Source: DASUXA01 sp036378155 (GTDB lineage Bacteria > Actinomycetota > Actinomycetes > Mycobacteriales > Micromonosporaceae). From it: a stretch of DNA of 64,000 nucleotides. Under the pieces are notes generated by a model that saw only the letters and a program-made list of their open reading frames with translations, ran no database searches and had not been told where the DNA came from. Location: contig DASUXA010000097.1 of NCBI GenBank assembly GCA_036378155.1, positions 56,244-120,243 on the forward strand. Direction: 5' to 3'. Both the position numbers and the translations under genes were made by a program. This document shows positions 7,772 through 15,897 of this stretch, piece after piece. How positions within the stretch are numbered: position 1 is the stretch's first letter; each line of letters opens with the position of its first letter.

Positions 7772-9970
7772 TCACGCCCCGGCGGACTCCCGCTTCACCG
7801 AGCGGAGCAGGACCGTGGCGACGTCCACGACCTCGACGTCCTCCGCCGCCTCGCCGCCGGCTTTCTTGCCGGTCACCCCGTCGGAGAGCATGGTCAGGCA
7901 GAACGGGCACGCGGCGGCGACGGTCCTGGCACCGGTGGACAGCGCCTCCTCCACCCGCTCCACGTTGATCCGCTTGCCGATCCGCTCCTCCATCCACATC
8001 CGCGCGCCGCCCGCGCCGCAGCAGAAGGAGCGTTCCTTGAACCGGGGCATCTCGGTGATCCGACCGTCCGGCTGCGCCGACGCCGAGCCGGCGACGGCGG
8101 TGCTGAGCACCTCGCGGGGCGGCTCGAAGATCCGGTTGTGCCGACCGAGGTAGCAGGGGTCGTGGTACGTCACGCCGCCGTCCAACGGCTGGACCGGGGT
8201 GAGCTTGCCGGTCTGTACCAGGTGAGCCAGCAACTGGGTGTGGTGTACCACCTCGAAGTTCCCGCCGAGCTGCCCGTACTCGTTGGCGAGCGTGTTGAAG
8301 CAGTGCGGGCAGGTCGCGACGATCTTCTTGACGGGTCGGTCGCCGAACGCCTCGTTCAGGGTCTCCACGTTCTGCTGGGCGAGCATCTGGTACACGAACT
8401 CGTTGCCGATCCGGCGCGCCGGGTCGCCGGTACACGTCTCGCCCTCGCCGAGAATCGCGAAGCTCACGCCCGCCTCGTGCAGCAGCGTCGCCACCGCGCG
8501 GGTGGTCTTCTTGGCGCGGTCCTCGAACGCACCGGCGCAGCCCACCCAGAACAGGTACTCGAAGTCGTCGACCTCGCCGACCCGCGGTACCTCGAAGTCG
8601 AGACCCTTGGTCCAGTCCTCGCGGGTGTTCGGCGGCGCGCCCCACGGATTGCCCTTGTTCTCCAGGTTGCGCAGCATGACGCCGGCCTCGCTGGGGAAGT
8701 TGGACTCGATCATCACCTGGTACCGGCGCATGTCGACGATGTGGTCGACGTGCTCGATGTCGACCGGGCACTGCTCGACGCACGCCCCGCAGGTGGTACA
8801 CGACCACAGCACGTCCGGATCGATCACGCCGTTCACGTCGGCGCCGCCGACCAGCGGTCGGTCCGCCTCGGCGAGCGCCAGCGCGTCGACCTTCGCCAAC
8901 TGTTCCGGGGTGCCCTGCTCCTCGCCCAGCAGATCCTTGTGCCCGCCGGCCAGCAGGTACGGCGCCTTGGCGTACGCGTGGTCGCGCAAGCTGAGGACGA
9001 GCAGTTTCGGGGACAGCGGCTTGCCGGTGTTCCAGGCGGGGCACTGGGACTGGCAGCGTCCGCACTCGGTACAGGTGGTGAAGTCGAGCAGCCCCTTCCA
9101 GGTGAACTGCTCGACCATGGCGACGCCGAACTGGTCCTTCTCGGGGTCCGCCTCTTCGAAGTCGACCGGCTTGCCGTCGCTGATCATGGGGCGGAGTCCG
9201 CCGAGCGACGGACGCGCCGACCCGGAGCGCTTGAAGAAGATGTTCGGGAACGCCGCGAAGCGGTGCCAGGCGACGCCCATGGTCAGGTTGAGCGCCAGCA
9301 CGATCAGCCAGACCATGGAGATCACGATCTTCGCCATCGCGGCGACGCTCACCCCGGCGGGGCTCGCCGGCAGGATGCCGCCGACCGCGTGGCTCACCGG
9401 GGTCGCCCAGGTCGGGAATTCGAAGTGACCGGTGGCGACCTTGAAGCCGCGGATCAGGAAGCCGCAGATCAGCACGCCGAGGATGACGTACTCGACGAAG
9501 TACCCCTGCCACATCGTCGAGCCGGTGAACCGGGAGCGACCGCCGGGGCGACTTGGGCGGTTGCGCAGCCGGATCGCGATCAGTACCAGGATGCCGAGCA
9601 GACCGAGCACCGCGATGATCTCGGTGACCAGCCCGTACGGCAGCCAGCGCCCGAGCCACGGCAGGTGCCCGCGCGGGTCGACGACCTCGAAGTACGCCTC
9701 GAGCACCAGGGTGAACAGCGTGATGAAGGCGATCATCACGAACCAGTGCGAGGCGCCGACCACGCTCCACTTGAGCATCCGGGTGTGACCCAGGGTCTCG
9801 CGGAACATGGTCGCGGTACGGGCGCCCTTGTCGGCGAACCGCTCCGGCGTCTCGGGCTTGCCGAGTCGGATCACCCGGACCATCCGCGTGACGGCGACGG
9901 CGAACAGCGCGACCGCCACCACGGTCACCGCGGCCGCCACGAGCGTGGTCACGATCTGCACCGGGCCCAT
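7772..9970 (-). CDS. etfD: Membrane Fe-S oxidoreductase, EtfD-like (ETF to quinone)
   Basis: A 732-aa membrane protein expected to pass electrons from electron-transfer flavoprotein to menaquinone during fatty-acid oxidation, by similarity to mycobacterial EtfD (Rv0338c). Four to six membrane segments lie in residues 1-240 (heme-b or gamma-subunit-like). Two 4Fe-4S motifs follow: CTECGRCQSQCP (Cys 300, 303, 306, 310) and CTTCGACVEQCP (391, 394, 397, 401). Two CCG-type cysteine domains include CPHCFNTL and CCGAGGARMW. ATG 9970 has AAAGG 8 nt upstream. No etfBA genes are in the window. The nearby acyl-CoA dehydrogenase at 37.6 kb is a plausible electron source but is unlinked. Confidence 0.8.
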   Translation of the reverse strand: MGPVQIVTTLVAAAVTVVAVALFAVAVTRMVRVIRLGKPETPERFADKGARTATMFRETLGHTRMLKWSVVGASHWFVMIAFITLFTLVLEAYFEVVDPRGHLPWLGRWLPYGLVTEIIAVLGLLGILVLIAIRLRNRPSRPGGRSRFTGSTMWQGYFVEYVILGVLICGFLIRGFKVATGHFEFPTWATPVSHAVGGILPASPAGVSVAAMAKIVISMVWLIVLALNLTMGVAWHRFAAFPNIFFKRSGSARPSLGGLRPMISDGKPVDFEEADPEKDQFGVAMVEQFTWKGLLDFTTCTECGRCQSQCPAWNTGKPLSPKLLVLSLRDHAYAKAPYLLAGGHKDLLGEEQGTPEQLAKVDALALAEADRPLVGGADVNGVIDPDVLWSCTTCGACVEQCPVDIEHVDHIVDMRRYQVMIESNFPSEAGVMLRNLENKGNPWGAPPNTREDWTKGLDFEVPRVGEVDDFEYLFWVGCAGAFEDRAKKTTRAVATLLHEAGVSFAILGEGETCTGDPARRIGNEFVYQMLAQQNVETLNEAFGDRPVKKIVATCPHCFNTLANEYGQLGGNFEVVHHTQLLAHLVQTGKLTPVQPLDGGVTYHDPCYLGRHNRIFEPPREVLSTAVAGSASAQPDGRITEMPRFKERSFCCGAGGARMWMEERIGKRINVERVEEALSTGARTVAAACPFCLTMLSDGVTGKKAGGEAAEDVEVVDVATVLLRSVKRESAGA

Positions 9971-10201
9971 GCGTACGCCTTTCGGAACTAAAGGACTAGC
10001 AGAGGTACGAGCGTACGGGATTGGTTACCCACCAGTAACGTCTCCGGTAACGTGAAGCTCGTCGCAGTGGCGCTTCGCCGGTATTGGTGCCTGTATGACC
10101 GATTCCGTGGCGGCTTTCCACAGTTGTGGGTAACCGCTGGGGATACTCACATCCGTGTAATTCATCAGGTGCCGCACGGCGGTGCGCCGAAGCCCTGCCG
10201 G
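9971..10201. other. etfD upstream region with an inverted repeat of GGTTACCCAC
   Basis: This intergenic stretch holds GGTTACCCAC at 10023-10032 and its reverse complement at 10126-10135, about 100 bp apart. The left copy continues into CAGTAACG and GGTAACG. The right copy is embedded in TTTCCACAGTTGTGGGTAA, which looks like two facing, degenerate DnaA boxes. No open frame here has coding character. The etfD promoter must lie in this region. Confidence 0.4.
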
Positions 10202-10233
10202 GGCGCGGGCCCGGCATTCGCCGGGCCCGCGCC
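10202..10233 (-). terminator. Terminator after crgA
   Basis: A perfect 14-bp GC stem (GGCGCGGGCCCGGC and its complement) with loop ATTC begins 1 nt past the crgA stop codon. Confidence 0.85.
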
Positions 10234-10234
10234 G

Positions 10235-10498
10235 TCAGCGCCACTTCGACAGCAGAGCCAGCGCGCCGACCATCGCGCCGAACCCGATCGCGAGGTTCCA
10301 GTACCGCCAGGACAGCACCGGATACTCGCCTTGCGAAAGGTAGAAGGTGACCAGCCAGGCGATGCCGAACACGATCAGCGTGACAGCCGTGACCGGCACC
10401 CAGGTCGGGCTCGGCTTCTTCGAAGCAGCCGCGGTCGGCTGACGCACGTCGGCCGGCGGCGTGTAGACCTTCTTCTTGCGAACGTTCGACTTGGGCAC
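10235..10498 (-). CDS. crgA: Cell division protein CrgA
   Basis: An 87-aa inner-membrane protein of the divisome (FtsZ/FtsI/CwsA interaction network in mycobacteria). It begins PKSNVRKKKVYTPP after the start residue, the family signature, and has two membrane helices (WVPVTAVTLIVFGIAWLVTF and YWNLAIGFGAMVGALALL). GTG 10498 is chosen because AGGAG lies 6 nt upstream and it yields the conserved N-terminus. An in-frame ATG at 10528 would add 10 non-conserved residues. It is divergent from the DUF881 gene, as in many actinobacteria. Confidence 0.95.
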   Translation of the reverse strand: MPKSNVRKKKVYTPPADVRQPTAAASKKPSPTWVPVTAVTLIVFGIAWLVTFYLSQGEYPVLSWRYWNLAIGFGAMVGALALLSKWR

Positions 10499-10637
10499 GG
10501 GACTCTCCTGAGGGGACGTCGTGACCATTATTCAGGCGTGCCCACCGGCCTGGTCACGGCCAGGCAAGGATCGGCCAGGATAATGTTCGCCAGCAAGCGT
10601 AGCCACATCGGGAGCCACAGGTCAGGAAGGGGGCGCT

Positions 10638-11453
10638 GTGGAATACACCGCGGGCGCCTCGTCGTGGCGGAAGGCGCTCCGGCGCGCCGCCTCCGTCCTG
10701 ATGCCGCGCCGCGTCGCGGACCGGCATCTCGGGTGGTCCGCGTTGGTACCGGTGGTCGCGCTGCTCGCCGGTCTGCTGTTCACCACGAGCGCGACCACGG
10801 CACGCGGTACCGACCTGCGCAACGACCGGCGACCCGAACTGCGCGGGCTCATCGAGCAGCGGCGCAAGCAGGTCGAGGCGGCCGAGCACGAAGCCGGTAC
10901 GCTGCGCGCCGACATCGACTCCCGCACCCGCGCGCTGAGCGGGTCGGACGCCGGCATCGCCGCCGAACGGGCGCGCGCCGACCAACTCAAGGGCGCAGCC
11001 GGGCTGGAGGCGGTCCACGGTCCGGGCATCACGGTACGGCTCGACGACGCACCCCGGCGACCCGACGGCAGCCTGCCCCCCGGTGCCAGCCCCGACGACG
11101 TCGTGGTGCACCAGCAGGACGTCCAGGCGGTCGTGAACGCCCTGTGGGCGGGCGGCGCCGAAGCTATGTCGATCATGAATGTTCGGGTCATCTCCACCAG
11201 CGCCGTGCGCTGCGTGGGCAACACGCTGCTGTTGGAGGGACAGGTGTTCTCGCCGCCGTTCGTGGTGACCGCCATCGGCGACCCAGCGGCGCTACGCGCG
11301 GCACTGGACGCATCGACCGGGGTACAGGCGTTCCGCGAGGCGGCAGCCGACTTCGGGCTCGGGTACGACGTGCGCACCGAGCCCGACGTCGCCGTCCCCG
11401 CGTACCAGGGGTCGACGTCGCTGCGGTACGCACAGGCAGGAGCCGGCGGGTGA
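10638..11453 (+). CDS. DUF881 family exported/membrane protein
   Basis: A 271-aa protein with one N-terminal membrane helix (LGWSALVPVVALLAGLLFTTS), a coiled-coil segment (residues about 60-125) and a C-terminal DUF881 domain (GPGITVRLDD, NALWAGGAEAMSIMNVRV, LEGQVFSPPFVVTAIGDP). GTG 10638 follows AGGAAGGGGG. The stop codon overlaps the sortase GTG (11450). DUF881 genes commonly sit beside crgA and a class E sortase in actinobacteria. No enzymatic role is known. Confidence 0.88.
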   Translation: MEYTAGASSWRKALRRAASVLMPRRVADRHLGWSALVPVVALLAGLLFTTSATTARGTDLRNDRRPELRGLIEQRRKQVEAAEHEAGTLRADIDSRTRALSGSDAGIAAERARADQLKGAAGLEAVHGPGITVRLDDAPRRPDGSLPPGASPDDVVVHQQDVQAVVNALWAGGAEAMSIMNVRVISTSAVRCVGNTLLLEGQVFSPPFVVTAIGDPAALRAALDASTGVQAFREAAADFGLGYDVRTEPDVAVPAYQGSTSLRYAQAGAGG

Positions 11454-13087
11454 CCGCCGACGACACCGGCGCGGGCGGGCACCGCCCCCGCCACGCCGCA
11501 CGTACCGACGACCCGACGGCCATCCTGCCCCGCATCGTGGACACCCCGCCCACGACACCGCCCCGCGTCGCGGGCAGCCCATCCGCGACGTCGCCCCGGG
11601 TGGACGCCGCGCCCACGGTCCTGCCCCGCGTGGTGGACAGCCCACCCACGGCGTCGCCCCGCATAGCCGACGACGCGACCGCCACCCTGCCCCGCGTCGC
11701 GGACAACCCACCTCCGACGTCGCCCCGCGTGGACGCCGCGACCACGCCCGTGCCTCGGGCGGCGGACAGCACGCCGGCGACGTCCTCCGGCGGAGCCGAC
11801 GACCCGCCCGCGACGTCGCGCGGCGGAGCCGACGACGCGACCACGACCCTGCCCCGCGTGGTGGACGACCCGCCGGCGACGTCGCCCCGCAAGGTGGACG
11901 ACCCGCCCACCTGGCCGCCGTTCGCGCCGGTCACCGCGGCGCAACCGGTCCCACCCGCGGGTGCCGCGGAGCCGGTCCCACCTCCCGCTGCCGCGCCCCA
12001 GCCCGCTGCGCCGCCGGTCCCGGCACCGGCCGCGCCGCCCGCTGCGCCGCCCGCGTCGCCTGCGGCGTCGCCGGTCCCGCCAGCGGCGTCGGGTGGCGAC
12101 TCCGCCGAGGGTGCCAAGGCGCCGACTGCCGGTCCGTCCCCCGACGCCGCGGTCGCCGCCGCACCGCCGGGGCGCGACCTGCGGGAAAGCCCGACGACGA
12201 TCATGCCGGTGGTACCGGACGACCCCGTCGCGCTCGCCACCGCACCGGCAGACGCGACCGCCGTCATCCCGTCGGTCAAGGCGGACCCGACAAGCGAACC
12301 CGACCCGCCCGCGCCCCGTTCGCCGTGGGCGCCTCGGGTGGTGCCGCTGCGACCGGTACGCGACGAGGACGGCTACCGCAGCGTGTACTCGGAACTGACC
12401 CGTACCAGCGCCGCCACGGTCGCCCGGACCGTCGCGCGCGGGCTGGGCGAGGCGCTCATCACGTTCGGCGTGATCGTGCTGCTGTTCGCCGCGTACGAGG
12501 TGTGGGGCAAGACGGCGATCGTCGACGCGCACCAGAACGACCTGCGACACCAGCTCGCCCAGCAGTGGGGCCAGCCGACGGTCAGCCCACCCGCGGGCAG
12601 CCCCTCGAGCACCGCCGGGGCGCAGCCTCCGCTGCCCGGCAACGCCATCGCCCGGCTGTACATCCCGAAGCTCGGCAAGTCGTGGGTGGTGGTCGAGGGT
12701 GTGAGTCCCGCCGACATCCGGTACGCGCCGGGGCACTATCCCGGTACCGCGATGCCGGGGCAGAAGGGCAACTTCTCGGTCGCCGGGCACCGCATCCCGG
12801 CGATCTTCTGGGATCTCGACCGGTTGAGGAGCGGCGACATCATCGGCGTGGAGACCGGGACCGGGTGGTACGTGTACCAGGTGGTGCAGACCGAGATCGT
12901 CAGCCCGCACGCGGTCGAGGTCGTCGCGCCGGTCCCGGACCGCCCCGGCGTGCGACCCGACCAGGCGATGCTCACCCTGACCACGTGCAACCCGAAGTGG
13001 GACAACTACCAACGGCTCGTGGTACACGCGAAGCTCGTCGAGCAGCGACCGCACGCGGCGGGCATGCCGACGGAGTTGGGAGGCTGA
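11450..13087 (+). CDS. srtE: Class E sortase with long repetitive cytoplasmic N-terminus
   Basis: A 545-aa membrane transpeptidase that anchors surface proteins to the wall; class E enzymes usually recognise LAxTG. The sortase fold occupies about residues 395-535: His447 in VAGHRIP, Cys513 in TLTTCNPKWDNYQRL and Arg522. One membrane helix spans 331-352. The preceding 330 residues are unusual: about twelve imperfect 11-residue repeats of the type LPRVVDxPPTx/SPRVDAA (residues about 25-155), then a Pro/Ala-rich stretch. GTG 11450 overlaps the DUF881 stop (GTGA), so the two are translationally coupled. A short membrane protein gene follows after 1 nt. Confidence 0.9.
   Translation: MTADDTGAGGHRPRHAARTDDPTAILPRIVDTPPTTPPRVAGSPSATSPRVDAAPTVLPRVVDSPPTASPRIADDATATLPRVADNPPPTSPRVDAATTPVPRAADSTPATSSGGADDPPATSRGGADDATTTLPRVVDDPPATSPRKVDDPPTWPPFAPVTAAQPVPPAGAAEPVPPPAAAPQPAAPPVPAPAAPPAAPPASPAASPVPPAASGGDSAEGAKAPTAGPSPDAAVAAAPPGRDLRESPTTIMPVVPDDPVALATAPADATAVIPSVKADPTSEPDPPAPRSPWAPRVVPLRPVRDEDGYRSVYSELTRTSAATVARTVARGLGEALITFGVIVLLFAAYEVWGKTAIVDAHQNDLRHQLAQQWGQPTVSPPAGSPSSTAGAQPPLPGNAIARLYIPKLGKSWVVVEGVSPADIRYAPGHYPGTAMPGQKGNFSVAGHRIPAIFWDLDRLRSGDIIGVETGTGWYVYQVVQTEIVSPHAVEVVAPVPDRPGVRPDQAMLTLTTCNPKWDNYQRLVVHAKLVEQRPHAAGMPTELGG
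11516..11920 (+). repeat. Degenerate 33-bp coding repeats in srtE
   Basis: About twelve imperfect in-frame repeats of 33 bp encode the 11-residue consensus (L/S)PR(V/I)(V/A)DxPPTx. Divergence between copies is high, so this is an old array rather than a recent expansion. Confidence 0.7.
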
Positions 13088-13088
13088 C

Positions 13089-13376
13089 GTGTACGCGTGG
13101 ATCTGGCGGCACCTGCCGTTCGGCTTCCGCGGCAAGATGGCGGCGTCGGCGGGGCTGGTCGCGGCGGTTGTCGCGCTGCTGTGGTTCGTGGTCTTCCCCG
13201 CCGCCGAGCCGCTGCTGCCGTTCGGGGACGTCCAGGTCAGCGGGGACAGCGGGGTACCCGCCGGGCAGGTGGTGCCGACGCCGACGGCGAACCCGTCCGA
13301 CTTCGTCATCCCGTACGCCACGGACCACGACAACGCCCCGCCGAGCGGTACCCCGTCGCCGAGCAGAAGGAACTGA
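13089..13376 (+). CDS. Small single-pass membrane protein downstream of sortase
   Basis: A 95-aa protein with a basic N-terminus (YAWIWRHLPFGFRGKM), one membrane helix (SAGLVAAVVALLWFVVFP) and an extracytoplasmic Pro/Asp-rich tail. The GTG lies 1 nt after the sortase stop, and GGGAGG within the sortase 3' end supplies the ribosome site. Small proteins of this kind are commonly found between srtE and pabA in Micromonosporaceae and relatives. The function is unknown. Confidence 0.8.
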   Translation: MYAWIWRHLPFGFRGKMAASAGLVAAVVALLWFVVFPAAEPLLPFGDVQVSGDSGVPAGQVVPTPTANPSDFVIPYATDHDNAPPSGTPSPSRRN

Positions 13377-13381
13377 CCCCG

Positions 13382-14029
13382 ATGCGCGTCCTCGTCGTCG
13401 ACAACTACGACTCGTTCGTCTACAACCTCGTGCAGTACCTCGGTCAACTCGGCGTGGTCTGCGAGGTGCGCCGCAACGACGAGCTCGGGCTGGCTGAGGT
13501 CGCCCGGCTACGCCCGCCGGGGGTGCTGCTGTCGCCCGGTCCCAGCACTCCGGAGCGCGCCGGTATCTGCATGGACCTGATCCGGGAGTACGCCGGACAG
13601 TTCCCGATCTTCGGGGTGTGCCTCGGTCACCAGGCGATCGCGGCGGCGTACGGCGCGACCGTCACCCACGCGCCGGAACTGCTGCACGGCAAGACGTCCC
13701 AGGTGTACCACTCGGGCGTCGGCGTGCTGTCGGGACTGCCGGTGCCGTTCACCGCCACCCGGTACCACTCGCTCGCCGCGGTGGAGTCGACCCTGCCGGA
13801 CGAGATCGAGGTGACCGGGCGCACCGAGTCGGGGGTCGTCATGGCGATGCGGCACCGGAGCCTGCCGATCGAGGGCGTGCAGTTCCACCCGGAGTCGGTA
13901 CTCACCCAGGCGGGTCACCGGATCCTGGCGAACTGGCTGGCGAGCTGCGGCGCGACCGATGCCCTGGACCGGGCGCCCGCCTTGGTCGCCGACGCCGAAC
14001 GGCGCCGCCTCGCGGCGTTCGCCGCCTGA
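13382..14029 (+). CDS. pabA: Aminodeoxychorismate/anthranilate synthase glutaminase subunit
   Basis: A 215-aa class I glutamine amidotransferase that supplies ammonia for p-aminobenzoate or anthranilate synthesis. It has the nucleophile Cys80 in FGVCLGHQ and His169/Glu171 in FHPES. The start VLVVDNYDSFVYNLVQYLG is typical of PabA/TrpG. ATG 13382 has AAGGAA upstream and lies 5 nt after the preceding stop. No synthase large subunit is adjacent, so pabA rather than trpG is assigned from the usual context next to pknB. Confidence 0.88.
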   Translation: MRVLVVDNYDSFVYNLVQYLGQLGVVCEVRRNDELGLAEVARLRPPGVLLSPGPSTPERAGICMDLIREYAGQFPIFGVCLGHQAIAAAYGATVTHAPELLHGKTSQVYHSGVGVLSGLPVPFTATRYHSLAAVESTLPDEIEVTGRTESGVVMAMRHRSLPIEGVQFHPESVLTQAGHRILANWLASCGATDALDRAPALVADAERRRLAAFAA

Positions 14030-14083
14030 GGCTCACCGGTATCAGGATCGTCGCCGTCGTGCATAGTGCCGGCGGTCGTGCCT

Positions 14084-14113
14084 GGTGCCGGCGGGGCTCG
14101 CCCCGCCGGCACC
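14084..14113. terminator. Bidirectional terminator between pabA and pknB
   Basis: A perfect 13-bp stem GGTGCCGGCGGGG with loop CTCG lies between the convergent pabA (stop 14029) and pknB (stop 14122) genes. Confidence 0.82.
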
Positions 14114-14121
14114 GCAGCGGG

Positions 14122-15852
14122 TCAGCCGCCGGACTGGGTGGGTGACGTCGTGGGTGACGGGTTCGACGGCGTCGGCGACGGCTCCTGGTACTTGCCGACG
14201 AAGATCGTCACGGTGAAGTCGGTCTTCTTCACCGTGCCGGCGGACGGGTCCTGGCCGGTCACCTTCCCGTCGTCGTTCGGGTCGTTGGTGAGCCGCGGGA
14301 TCACCTTCGGATCGTTGGTAAAGCCGGCGTTACGCAGCTTGCCTGCCGCCTGATCGGGGGTCAGACCGGTCAGATCGGGCACGCTTACCTCGTTGCCCTT
14401 GGACACGAACACCGTGACCGTGGCGTTCTCCTGTACCGACGTGCCCTCCGGCGGGTCGGACTTGACGACGGTGCCCTTCTGCTTGTCGCTGTCGACCGCT
14501 TGGAACTTGCCCTGCAGATGGGCGTTGGCGAGCTGGGTCTGCGCCTGCTCCTGAGTCAGGTTGACCAGCACCGGCACCTTGACCATGTTCGGGCCGCCGC
14601 AGATCGTGTAGTGGACCGTGGTGCCTTCGTCGACCTTGAGCCCCACCTTGGGGTCCTGGTCGATGACCGTGTTCTTGGTGCAGCCGGACGCCGGCTCGGT
14701 CTTCGGGTCGCCGTTCAGCTTGGCGTCGGTCAACGCGCGCGCCGCGTCGTCGGCGGTCATCCCGACCAGGTTCGGCACCGGTGTCGCGGGTTTCCGGTTC
14801 GCCAGGTACAGCCCGGTCGCCAGGGCGATCACCGCGAGCACGCCGAGCACGCTCAGCAGCGCCAGCAGCCAGGTCGAGTTGCGCCGCCGCTGCGCGTTGC
14901 CGACCCGCGCCATCGAACCGCCGTTGTGGGGACCGACCATCGCCCCGGGTACCGGCATGGTCGCCGCGGTCGCGTCTTCGCGCAGCACGGGCGTGGCGTA
15001 CACCGGACGTCCCGCCGCCGCCCGCATCGCGTCCGCCCGCATCTCGGCAGCCGACTGGTACCGGTTGATCGGGTTCTTCGCCAGCGCCTTGAGTACCACC
15101 GCGTCGACGTCGGGGGTGACGTCCGGGTTCGCCTCGCTCGGCGGTCGGGGGTCCTCCCGCACGTGCTGGTACGCGACGCTCACCGGGTTGTCCCCGACGA
15201 ACGGCGGGTGCCCGGCGAGCAACTCGTACAGCAGACATCCGGTGGCGTACACGTCGGAGCGGGCGTCGACCGGCTCGCCGCGCGCCTGCTCGGGCGACAG
15301 GTACTGGGCGGTACCGATGACCGCCGACGTCTGCGTCATGGTCGCGGCACCGCTGGCCAGCGCCCGCGCGATGCCGAAGTCCATCACCTTGACCTGTCCG
15401 GTCTGGGTGAGCATCACGTTGCCCGGCTTGACGTCGCGGTGGATGATCCCGTGCCGGTGGCTGAACTCCAGCGCGGCGCAGATGTCGGCGGTGATCTCCA
15501 GCGCCCGGCGCGGCAACAGCCGCCCCTCGACCGCGAGCACCTCCTTCAGGGTGCGCCCGTTGACGAACTCCATGACGATGTACGGCAGGGTCTCGCCGGT
15601 CGGCCCGCGTTCCTCGCCGGTGTCGTACACGGCGACGATCGCGGGGTGGTTGAGGGCGGCGGCGTTCTGCGCCTCGCGACGGAAGCGCATCTGGAACGTC
15701 TGGTCGCGGGCCAGGTCGGTACGGAGCATCTTGATCGCCACGTCCCGGCCCAGCCGGAGGTCGCGACCCCGGTGCACCTCGGCCATGCCGCCGTAACCGA
15801 GCAGCTCGCCGACCTGGTACCTGCCCCCGAGCAGGCGGGCCTGAGCGGTCAT
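14122..15852 (-). CDS. pknB: Serine/threonine protein kinase PknB with three PASTA domains
   Basis: A 576-aa membrane receptor kinase controlling wall growth and division. The kinase domain covers residues about 10-275: Lys41 (AIK), Asp140 in HRDVKPGN, Asp158 in DFG, and activation-loop Thr171/Thr173 in TMTQTSAV. A cytoplasmic juxtamembrane segment precedes one membrane helix (about 328-350). Three extracytoplasmic PASTA repeats follow, then a Pro/Ser/Thr tail; Mycobacterium PknB has four. It is the last gene of the leftward fha-pstP-rodA-pbpA-pknA-pknB run, 45 nt after pknA. Confidence 0.95.
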   Translation of the reverse strand: MTAQARLLGGRYQVGELLGYGGMAEVHRGRDLRLGRDVAIKMLRTDLARDQTFQMRFRREAQNAAALNHPAIVAVYDTGEERGPTGETLPYIVMEFVNGRTLKEVLAVEGRLLPRRALEITADICAALEFSHRHGIIHRDVKPGNVMLTQTGQVKVMDFGIARALASGAATMTQTSAVIGTAQYLSPEQARGEPVDARSDVYATGCLLYELLAGHPPFVGDNPVSVAYQHVREDPRPPSEANPDVTPDVDAVVLKALAKNPINRYQSAAEMRADAMRAAAGRPVYATPVLREDATAATMPVPGAMVGPHNGGSMARVGNAQRRRNSTWLLALLSVLGVLAVIALATGLYLANRKPATPVPNLVGMTADDAARALTDAKLNGDPKTEPASGCTKNTVIDQDPKVGLKVDEGTTVHYTICGGPNMVKVPVLVNLTQEQAQTQLANAHLQGKFQAVDSDKQKGTVVKSDPPEGTSVQENATVTVFVSKGNEVSVPDLTGLTPDQAAGKLRNAGFTNDPKVIPRLTNDPNDDGKVTGQDPSAGTVKKTDFTVTIFVGKYQEPSPTPSNPSPTTSPTQSGG

Positions 15853-15897
15853 CTCGTCTGTCGTCCTTCGGTCATGGTTGCCTCGCCTCGCCCGCCG

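Noticed and set aside
10052..13087. A 1011-codon rightward open frame covering crgA and DUF881
   Set aside because: Only its last 545 codons (from GTG 11450) are the sortase; the first part is antisense or out of frame to crgA and DUF881, which are both conserved.
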